Shown here piece by piece: positions 50,425 to 56,188 of a stretch of DNA of 56,188 nt. Numbering within the stretch: position 1 is the stretch's first letter; every line of letters begins with the position of its first letter. The position numbers were made by a program, and so were the translations under genes. This DNA is from UMGS1387 sp045539625 (GTDB taxonomy: Bacteria; Bacillota; Clostridia; Oscillospirales; CAG-382): contig JAZQFS010000120.1 of the NCBI GenBank assembly GCA_045539625.1, positions 1 to 56,188 of the forward strand. Reading direction: 5' to 3'. The notes beneath the pieces are model-generated. The model was not told the origin of the DNA. It saw nothing but the letters and a program-made list of their open reading frames with translations, and did not search any database.

Positions 50425-51690
50425 ATGAACGGAAAAATCAGAGTTGCCATGATAGGCTGCGGACAGTTTGCAAGATGCTTTGTTCCTCTTTTCAAAGCTC
50501 ATCCCGAGGTTGAAAAGGTTTGGGTATGCGATTTGCTCAGTGAGAGAGCAAAAGAATACAGCGATATGTTTGACGTTGAAATTATGTCATCTTTTGAGGA
50601 AGCTCTTTCAAGAGACGATGTAAACGCCGTTGCAATTTTTACCCAGCGTTACAGCCACGGACCTTTGGTTATACAGGCACTGAAGGCAGGTAAACACGTT
50701 TACAGTGCCGTGCCGTGCGGAATTACGGTGGAAGAAATATTTGAAATTGAAAAGCTGGTAAGAGAAACAAGACTTACATATTCCATGGGTGAAACAGGTT
50801 ATTACAGGGCTGCTGCAATTTACTGTAGACAGGAATTTGCAAAGGGGACTTTCGGTAAATTTGTTTACGGCGAAGCACAGTATAATCATGATATAAGAAA
50901 TATGGAAACAAGCTTTGGATATTCAGGTGGAGAAAACTGGAAAAAGTTTGCGGGAATACCTCCCTTTTTCTACCCCACACATTCCACAAGCATGGTTTTA
51001 AGTACTATGCCCGGGGTATATGTTAAGAGCGTTTCGGCACTTGGCTACCGCGATGTAACAAGACCTGAAATATTCGGCGAAGGCGATGTAAACTACTATA
51101 ATAATCCCTTTGGAAACGAAACAATGCTGTGTGAGCTTTCAAACGGCGGCGTTATGAGAATTTCCGAAAACAGGGCAATAGGCTGGACCTGTCCCGAAAC
51201 TTATATTACCCAGTTTTTCGGTACGAATGGCGGCTATGAGTTTTCATTTGTTAAGCACACACAAACCGTGTGGGATCCCGATAATAAGGGGAAGGTAATA
51301 GTAAAGGATGTTTCTCCCATGCTTTTGCCTGAGTCTATTACAAAGATTGTCAATGAAGATTATAATAAAGGACTTTTGGCAGTCGGCAGCGGCTTCTATG
51401 AAATGTCACCCATACAGGACAATAAACGCCTTCCCGAAAGCTTTAGAAACTTGAAGAACGGACATAACGGCACACATCACTACCTCATTGATGACTTTTG
51501 CAAGGCTGTTGCAACAGGTAAGCTTTCTCCCACAAATATCTGGGAGACGGCAAGATATAATCTTCCGGGACTTGTTGCCCATGAGTCTTCAATGAACGGC
51601 GGAGTACGCCTGCCCGTTCCCGACCTTGGAGAACACCCATCGGATTGGGAAGTTATTGACCCCTATGATTTTGAATATAACCAAAAATAA
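50425..51690 (+). CDS. Gfo/Idh/MocA-family protein resembling GH109
   Basis: The 421-residue protein has a Rossmann start VAMIGCGQFARCF (8-20), so it binds NAD(P). The family's E-K-P motif is replaced by A95-V-P97 in AGKHVYSAVPCGIT. GH109 glycosidases, which break glycosides by transient NAD-dependent oxidation at C3, also lack the lysine and have VP there. The YPTH motif (Tyr183-His186) matches the GH109-like pattern. A glycosidase-like or epimerase-type redox role is therefore favoured over simple dehydrogenation. ATG 50425 follows TTGGAGG and matches the domain start; a longer frame is dismissed. It heads the second operon of the block. Confidence 0.8.
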   Translation: MNGKIRVAMIGCGQFARCFVPLFKAHPEVEKVWVCDLLSERAKEYSDMFDVEIMSSFEEALSRDDVNAVAIFTQRYSHGPLVIQALKAGKHVYSAVPCGITVEEIFEIEKLVRETRLTYSMGETGYYRAAAIYCRQEFAKGTFGKFVYGEAQYNHDIRNMETSFGYSGGENWKKFAGIPPFFYPTHSTSMVLSTMPGVYVKSVSALGYRDVTRPEIFGEGDVNYYNNPFGNETMLCELSNGGVMRISENRAIGWTCPETYITQFFGTNGGYEFSFVKHTQTVWDPDNKGKVIVKDVSPMLLPESITKIVNEDYNKGLLAVGSGFYEMSPIQDNKRLPESFRNLKNGHNGTHHYLIDDFCKAVATGKLSPTNIWETARYNLPGLVAHESSMNGGVRLPVPDLGEHPSDWEVIDPYDFEYNQK

Positions 51691-51707
51691 AAAATGGAGA
51701 GCTTTTG

Positions 51708-52709
51708 ATGAAATTTGCAGTAGGATATCAGCTTTATAAAGATGGGTCTTTTGTTGATGCCATAATAAGAAATAAGGACAGTATCAGTGAAGTATACTTT
51801 TCCATGTATAACAGCCCAAGCGGACGGGGTAATTCCTGGAGCAGGGGAATTAACGGCTTTGATGCAAAGAATGTACAGCAGAGAGAACTGTCGATGCTGC
51901 GTGAAAGCGGTATATCCACAAATCTTTTGCTAAATGCCACCTGTTACGGAAAAGATGCTTTGTCACGTTCATTTTTTATGGAAACAGGCGATATGCTGGA
52001 GTACTGTATTGAAAATTTCGGAACGGTAAGTGTTACAACTACTTCACCCATAATTGCAAAATTTGTAAAGCAGAACTTTGACGGTATATCCACACGTGCT
52101 TCCGTAAATATGGAAATAGGAACAGCACAGGGAATGGAATATGTCAAAGAATACTTTGATTCATTTTATATGAAACGTGAGTATAACAGAGATTTTGAAC
52201 ATATAAAATCGCTTAAAGCGTGGTGTGACAATAACGGTAAAAGAATGCACCTTCTTGCCAACAGCGGTTGCTTGAATAACTGTTCGTGCCACTTTTTTCA
52301 TGATAATATTGTTGCACATGAAAATGAAATATCACGTATGGATAACGCATTTGACTTTGGCGGTATCTGTAAAGAATATCTTTCGGTTAAGGAAAATCTG
52401 AAAAAACTTCCTGAAATTACAAACTTTGTCCGTCCCGAGGATATTGGGCTTTACGAAGAATATTTTGAAGCGGCAAAGCTTGCAACAAGAGTGTCAAACA
52501 ATCCTGCCCGTACACTTGAAAGCTACATAAGAGGAAGGTATTCGGGAAATATTTTGGATATTCTTGAGCCAAACCACAACATATACCCTTATGTGCTTGA
52601 AAATGGCGAGGAGCTTAAGCTTCGTAAGATAGATGAAAATATACTGACATACGGTGATGATAATTCTTGCGGCGGTAACTGCTCGTCCTGCCGTGAAAAA
52701 TGCAAATAA
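51708..52709 (+). CDS. U32-like iron-sulfur barrel protein
   Basis: The 333-residue protein resembles the U32 family. It has a TIM-barrel start with ISEVYFSMYNSPSGRGN and NLLLNATCYG, then TRASVNMEIGTAQGMEYV. A cysteine cluster LLANSGCLNNCSCHFFHDNI (185-204) follows, and a C-terminal CGGNCSSCREKC carries more ligands. Several U32 relatives (UbiU/UbiV, RlhA, TrhP) bind a 4Fe-4S cluster and hydroxylate substrates without oxygen. Whether this protein does so is inference. It lies 17 bases after the MocA-like gene and 18 bases before the first QueG-like gene, all on one transcript. TTG 51705 in frame is not needed; ATG 51708 follows GGAG. Confidence 0.65.
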   Translation: MKFAVGYQLYKDGSFVDAIIRNKDSISEVYFSMYNSPSGRGNSWSRGINGFDAKNVQQRELSMLRESGISTNLLLNATCYGKDALSRSFFMETGDMLEYCIENFGTVSVTTTSPIIAKFVKQNFDGISTRASVNMEIGTAQGMEYVKEYFDSFYMKREYNRDFEHIKSLKAWCDNNGKRMHLLANSGCLNNCSCHFFHDNIVAHENEISRMDNAFDFGGICKEYLSVKENLKKLPEITNFVRPEDIGLYEEYFEAAKLATRVSNNPARTLESYIRGRYSGNILDILEPNHNIYPYVLENGEELKLRKIDENILTYGDDNSCGGNCSSCREKCK

Positions 52710-52727
52710 TATGTGTCGGAGGAAAAT

Positions 52728-53807
52728 ATGCTGACAAGTAAAATGATAAAGGAAGCGGCACTTGCCGCAGGTGCGGATAAATGCGGTATCGCACCCATTT
52801 CACGCCTTTCGGGAGCACCGGATGAAATGAATCCCAAGTTTTTGTTTCCCGAAGCTAAAAGTGTAATCGGCTTTGTGTTCAGAATACCCAGAGGTGTTCA
52901 AAGAGGGATAGAAGAGGGAACGCAGTTTTTTCAGTATCCTTCAATGGCTTACGGCGGAATAAACGAAATTTTTGCTCCTGCAGTTCTCTACCACGTGGGA
53001 AAGGTAATTGAGGACGAGGGCTATGAAGCTTTTGTTTACCGTAATACAGGTGCAAGAGGAGCGGTTTCCGATATGGACGGAAGCCCGGGTAATACCTTGT
53101 CGCCCGAAGAACAGATTGAAATAAGCGAAAATGCAAAACACTCAACAGCTCATCATAGAAGCGTTCAGTTTACACGAAGCACAAGAGAAGATAATGTTCC
53201 GCCCGATTTGCAGTTCCAGTTCAGACTTTGTGCCGTTGCCTGCGGACTTGGAGAAATAGGCTGGAGTAAAATGTTGCTTACACCCGAATTCGGACCGCTT
53301 CAGAGAGTGGCATTTATGTTTACTGATGCAGAACTTGAATACGATGAGATGTATAACGGCGAGCCTCTTTGCCGTCAGTGCGGAGCTTGTGTCAGAGAAT
53401 GCCCGGGCTCATGTATTCCTCCATTGGGCTCGGATAAAAAAATCACCGTAAATATCGAAGGTAAAGAGTGTACCTGGGGCGATATAGATATGTGGAAATG
53501 CTATGCCTACTATACCCACGCAGGAAGATATTTCAACCCCTTTGTACCAAAAGAGGTGTGGGACAAAAACGAAGATGGTCTTCTAAATCTGTTTGAAAAA
53601 GAGGGAACAGAGGCAAACGAAGGGGAAATCACCAAAGTATACGGTGCTCTTGCCAAGTATTTCCCAAGCTGGGTGGGCTATAATATGGCAAAGTGCGGGG
53701 GCTGCATAAGAGCCTGTGTTTCCATGCTCGAAAAGAAGGGCGGCTGTATGGAAACAAGATTTGATAAACCCCTGAGAACAAAAAAAGCATGGAAGCTTGA
53801 CAGATAG
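52728..53807 (+). CDS. QueG-like iron-sulfur protein, copy A
   Basis: The 359-residue protein belongs to the group related to epoxyqueuosine reductase QueG and reductive dehalogenases. The core has CGLGEIGWSKMLLTPEFGP (172-190), then VAFMFTDAELE. A 4Fe-4S cluster motif (Cys215, Cys218, Cys221, Cys225) and a second cysteine group in KCGGCIRACVSM follow. QueG proteins use cobalamin; whether this copy binds it cannot be told from sequence by eye. ATG 52728 follows GGAGG. Two further copies and a cupin gene follow, so a queuosine role is unlikely. Confidence 0.8.
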   Translation: MLTSKMIKEAALAAGADKCGIAPISRLSGAPDEMNPKFLFPEAKSVIGFVFRIPRGVQRGIEEGTQFFQYPSMAYGGINEIFAPAVLYHVGKVIEDEGYEAFVYRNTGARGAVSDMDGSPGNTLSPEEQIEISENAKHSTAHHRSVQFTRSTREDNVPPDLQFQFRLCAVACGLGEIGWSKMLLTPEFGPLQRVAFMFTDAELEYDEMYNGEPLCRQCGACVRECPGSCIPPLGSDKKITVNIEGKECTWGDIDMWKCYAYYTHAGRYFNPFVPKEVWDKNEDGLLNLFEKEGTEANEGEITKVYGALAKYFPSWVGYNMAKCGGCIRACVSMLEKKGGCMETRFDKPLRTKKAWKLDR

Positions 53808-53818
53808 GAGAAAAGGTT

Positions 53819-54148
53819 ATGCAGATTATAGAAAGCAACGCAGAAGGATATAAAACGGTACTTGTATTTGAAAGCTGGAGAATAGGACTTATCAGAAGTG
53901 CAGAACGCTTCAGAAAAGTTGATGAGCTCGAAAGACACGTGGAAACGGACGAGGCATTTATTCTGCTTGAAGGTAAGGCAAAGCTTTTTGATGAAGAAAA
54001 CGTTTATGAAATGGAAACGGGAAAAATCTATAATTTCCGTAAGGGCGAATACCACCACGTAAATATTGAAGAGGGCGGTCTTGTTATGGTTGTTGAAAAC
54101 GCCGATACAAGCCCCGAAAACACCGAAAAGAGGCCTTATAAATGCTGA
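53819..54148 (+). CDS. Cupin-domain protein
   Basis: The 109-residue protein is a single small beta-barrel cupin: LERHVETDEAFILLEGKAKL (first motif, with HVETDE), then YNFRKGEYHHVNIEEGGLVM (second motif, with the metal-binding-type histidines). Metal binding by His and Glu residues is likely. It sits between two QueG-like genes, starting 11 bases after one and overlapping the next by 7 bases, so it is an integral operon member. Cupins act as isomerases, epimerases or sensors; no closer assignment is possible. Confidence 0.8.
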   Translation: MQIIESNAEGYKTVLVFESWRIGLIRSAERFRKVDELERHVETDEAFILLEGKAKLFDEENVYEMETGKIYNFRKGEYHHVNIEEGGLVMVVENADTSPENTEKRPYKC

Positions 54149-55035
54149 CTTCACAAATGATAAAGGATAAAGCAAAGGAGCTTGGAGCAACTATTTGCGG
54201 TATCGGAAAAGTATATGATGAACAGGATAAGGGAAAAGATCCCTTTATGATTCTGCCGTCGGCAAAGTGTATAATCGGCTTTGGCTTTGCCGTGCCGAAA
54301 GGTCTTTATAAAGCAATGGAAAACGGCAATCATTACTATGCATATGCAAATATCGGCGTCAAGCATATTGATGAAGAATTTGCCGAGATTTTCCTGCTCA
54401 AAATGGGAGGTATGATTGAGGACGCAGGGTACGATGCCTGCCTTCAGAAAAATGTTTCCAACCTTAAAATCAAAGGGGATAAAACCACAAATCCCGAAGT
54501 GTCGGATACCTATGAGCTTGTACATGCAGTTGCTGTTGAAGAAGGTAAACCCTGTCCCGATGTAATTATTGATTTCGGTAAGGCGGCAAAGGCTTGCGGA
54601 CTTGGCGAGGTGGGACTTTCAGGTAAGATTCTCAATAAAAAATACGGTCCTTTTATGAGATATTGCTTTATTATCACAGATGCACCCCTTGAATGTGATG
54701 AGGAACTGAGGGAGCATATCTGCGATAATTGCGGTGAGTGTATAAAGGCGTGTCCGGGTAAAGCAATAAGTGAAGACGGACTTGAAAGCTGGCAGTGCTC
54801 TGTTTACTATAAGGGCGCACATAAGTCCAATCCGTTTATAGAAGACGGCTTTCTTGAGGGACGAGCCGATAAGGAAGAAATCCTTGACGGTAAAGCACGC
54901 TTTGACAGCGAAACGGCGAGAGAAATTTATAACGAGCTTGATTTTCTTCCCAAAACCCGCTGGGGATATGTGCCGTCGCTTTGCGGAAAAAAGTGCGATA
55001 TTGCTTGCTATAAGCATTTGATAGGAGAGCTGTAA
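54142..55035 (+). CDS. QueG-like iron-sulfur protein, copy B
   Basis: The 297-residue paralogue of copy A has ACGLGEVGLSGKILNKKYGP (151-170), a 4Fe-4S motif (Cys194, Cys197, Cys200, Cys204) and a second cysteine group in SLCGKKCDIACYKHL. It lacks about 60 residues found in copy A, mainly the insert near residues 105-160 and the C-terminal tail. It begins inside the end of the cupin gene. The divergence from copies A and C suggests separate functions rather than recent redundancy. Confidence 0.8.
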   Translation: MLTSQMIKDKAKELGATICGIGKVYDEQDKGKDPFMILPSAKCIIGFGFAVPKGLYKAMENGNHYYAYANIGVKHIDEEFAEIFLLKMGGMIEDAGYDACLQKNVSNLKIKGDKTTNPEVSDTYELVHAVAVEEGKPCPDVIIDFGKAAKACGLGEVGLSGKILNKKYGPFMRYCFIITDAPLECDEELREHICDNCGECIKACPGKAISEDGLESWQCSVYYKGAHKSNPFIEDGFLEGRADKEEILDGKARFDSETAREIYNELDFLPKTRWGYVPSLCGKKCDIACYKHLIGEL

Positions 55036-55036
55036 A

Positions 55037-55975
55037 ATGAGTTTGCGTGAAAAAGTAACAGAGCTTGCAAAAAAGATGGGTGCAGATATTGTGGGCTTTG
55101 CACCTGCGGACAGATTTGATAAAGATGATGAAATATTTAAAATAATGCCCGAGACAAAGACGGTAATCGGTCTCGCCTTCAGAATCCTCAGAGGTATTTA
55201 CAGAGGTGTTGAAGAGGGAAGTACATATTATCAGTATACCACAATGGGCGTTGAGAATATGGAAGAAACAATAATGCCGTCGGCACTTCTGCGTGTGTCA
55301 CAACTTGTTGAAGAGGAAGGATACTTTGCCTTGCCGCAGCTTAAAAATCCGCTTATAATGGCAGAGAATGACGGAATAAATCCCGAGGTTCATTATACCG
55401 ATACCTACCACGGCAAAAGGGCAGAACACGGGATGAATTTCCTTGATGCGGCAGTAAAGTGCGGACTGGGTGAGGCAGGACTTCACGGAGCGCTCCTGAC
55501 TGATGAATTCGGACCTATGGTAAGATATTGTTTTATTCTTACGGATGCCGAATTTGAGGCAACACAGATTGTAAAGCCGCACCTTTGCGATAAGTGCGGT
55601 GAGTGTATCAAGGGCTGTCCGGGTAAGGCGATAAATGATAAGGGCGAGAGGGATGAATGGAGATGTGCCGTATACTACAGCGGTGCTTGCGGACTTAAAA
55701 ATCCATTTATGCCGCCTGATGCTTACGCCGATTTTGAGGACAGAATAGAAATAATCGCAGGTGAAGCGGAAATTTCACCCGAAAAAGCCAAGAAGATTAT
55801 TGCAAATACATATTTCTATCCTCCGTCACATCAGTATCCGTCTTCAATCTGCGGAAGAGCCTGCGATGTTGCCTGCTATGTGCATCTTGAAGAAAAAGGC
55901 GTGCTTACAAGGAAGTTTAAAAGAAAATTCCGAGAAAGAGAGCCGTGGAAGTTTGATATCAAGGATTTTGAATAA
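55037..55975 (+). CDS. QueG-like iron-sulfur protein, copy C
   Basis: The 312-residue paralogue has KCGLGEAGLHGALLTDEFGP (141-160), then VRYCFILTDAEFE. A 4Fe-4S motif (Cys184, Cys187, Cys190, Cys194) and a second group in SICGRACDVACYVHL complete the core. It starts one base after the stop of copy B. It is the last gene of the transcript; the hairpin that should end it appears cut by the insertion sequence that follows. Confidence 0.8.
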   Translation: MSLREKVTELAKKMGADIVGFAPADRFDKDDEIFKIMPETKTVIGLAFRILRGIYRGVEEGSTYYQYTTMGVENMEETIMPSALLRVSQLVEEEGYFALPQLKNPLIMAENDGINPEVHYTDTYHGKRAEHGMNFLDAAVKCGLGEAGLHGALLTDEFGPMVRYCFILTDAEFEATQIVKPHLCDKCGECIKGCPGKAINDKGERDEWRCAVYYSGACGLKNPFMPPDAYADFEDRIEIIAGEAEISPEKAKKIIANTYFYPPSHQYPSSICGRACDVACYVHLEEKGVLTRKFKRKFREREPWKFDIKDFE

Positions 55976-56000
55976 AAAAGAGAGCTGTAGCAGAATGATA

Positions 56001-56188
56001 TGCACCCCAAAAGTTAGACACTTTTGGAGGTGCATATTTTTTATGGGCAAAACAGGAAGAAAAAACAAAAACTACTCGCCAGAATTCAAAATCCGTGTTA
56101 TAATGGATATGCGAGAACACCGAATGAGCTACCATGAAACAGTACGCAAGTATGAATTAGGTAACGACCAAACGGGCGGAGCTAGATT
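56001..56188 (+). mobile_element. Partial IS3-family insertion sequence, left end
   Basis: The left terminal inverted repeat TGCACCCCAAAAGTTAGACA begins at 56001, the IS150-type end of the IS3 family. It pairs with CTTTTGGAGGTGCA downstream to form a hairpin that covers the ribosome binding site of the transposase gene. The element runs off the window, so neither the right end nor target duplication is visible. Confidence 0.85.
56043..56188 (+). CDS. IS3-family transposase OrfA, partial
   Basis: The visible 48 residues start MGKTGRKNKNYSPEFKIRVI and continue with MDMREHRMSYHETVRKYEL. They match the helix-turn-helix of IS3-family OrfA proteins that bind the element ends. The catalytic DDE region (OrfB) lies outside the window. 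GGAGG at 56036-56040 lies inside the terminal hairpin, which would limit translation from outside transcripts. Confidence 0.85.
   Translation, partial: MGKTGRKNKNYSPEFKIRVIMDMREHRMSYHETVRKYELGNDQTGGAR

Noticed and set aside
52728..55975. Queuosine pathway genes
   Set aside because: The QueG-like proteins are in three copies beside sugar and redox genes, and no other que gene is present.
1..56188. CRISPR array
   Set aside because: The only tandem repeats are the 190-bp tRNA tail and short promoter repeats. No regularly spaced 25-40-bp repeats with unique spacers are present, and no cas genes.

Overview
The window looks like a chromosomal segment of an anaerobic, spore-forming Firmicute of class Clostridia. 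The signs are strong GGAGG-type ribosome binding sites, sigma-A promoters of the TTGACA-N17-TATAAT type, the spore maturation pair spmA/spmB, a glycyl radical enzyme with its radical-SAM activase, S-layer homology domains, and AT-rich intergenic DNA. An Oscillospirales or Ruminococcaceae-type gut organism fits best, but no marker gene here fixes the genus.

Layout. (1) 1-4620 is the right end of a Tn916-like integrative conjugative element: a winged-helix-like protein, a small unknown protein, antirestriction protein ArdA, an excisionase, a tyrosine integrase and, outside the integrase, a cargo gene for a PD-(D/E)XK-like nuclease domain with its own promoter. Direct-repeat clusters at 4506-4611 may be integrase arm sites. 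(2) 4620-10660 holds a PHP phosphoesterase, a GNAT acetyltransferase, a lipoprotein, a cyclase-family hydrolase coupled to a carbohydrate-deacetylase-like protein, and a divergent SLOG/XRE pair around a palindrome. (3) 10808-16066 is one 1752-residue secreted S-layer protein with a WbsX/GH99-like catalytic domain and several carbohydrate-binding-like modules. (4) 16572-22059 holds an acyltransferase / CmpB-like membrane protein / low-molecular-weight phosphatase operon, then a TetM-like translational GTPase fused to a Rae1/YacP-like NYN ribonuclease domain, TrmO, and tRNA-Leu(CAA). (5) 22172-27405 holds a cytoplasmic WbsX/GH99-like protein, a lipoprotein, and two GH27 alpha-galactosidases that overlap a small Cys4 protein between them. 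(6) 27474-43673 is mostly housekeeping: a cell-wall amidase, spmAB, a MATE exporter, tRNA-Pro(GGG) with an unusual 190-bp tandem tail, trkA/trkH potassium uptake, a YtrA-type GntR regulator with its ABC transporter, an AraC regulator, a RodA/FtsW-type SEDS protein and unknown membrane proteins. (7) 43670-55975 is the most distinctive block: LacI regulator, glycyl radical enzyme, activase and GH36-like protein; then an AraC regulator divergent from a GH109-like oxidoreductase, a U32-like protein, and three tandem QueG-like iron-sulfur proteins with a cupin among them. A partial IS3-family element starts at 56001.

How the genes may work together. Several loci take apart or sense carbohydrates: two WbsX/GH99-like proteins, two GH27, one GH36-like, one GH109-like and one deacetylase-like protein, each near its own regulator. 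Block 7 combines radical, redox and iron-sulfur enzymes with glycosidase-like enzymes. It reads as an oxygen-sensitive pathway that breaks an unusual sugar or glycoside derivative whose identity the sequence does not give. A TGTTACA/TGTAACA motif upstream of both the GH27 operon and the GH109-like operon suggests shared control. The TetM-like-NYN fusion has a simple testable logic: a ribosome-A-site GTPase carrying a ribonuclease domain related to an A-site mRNA endonuclease.
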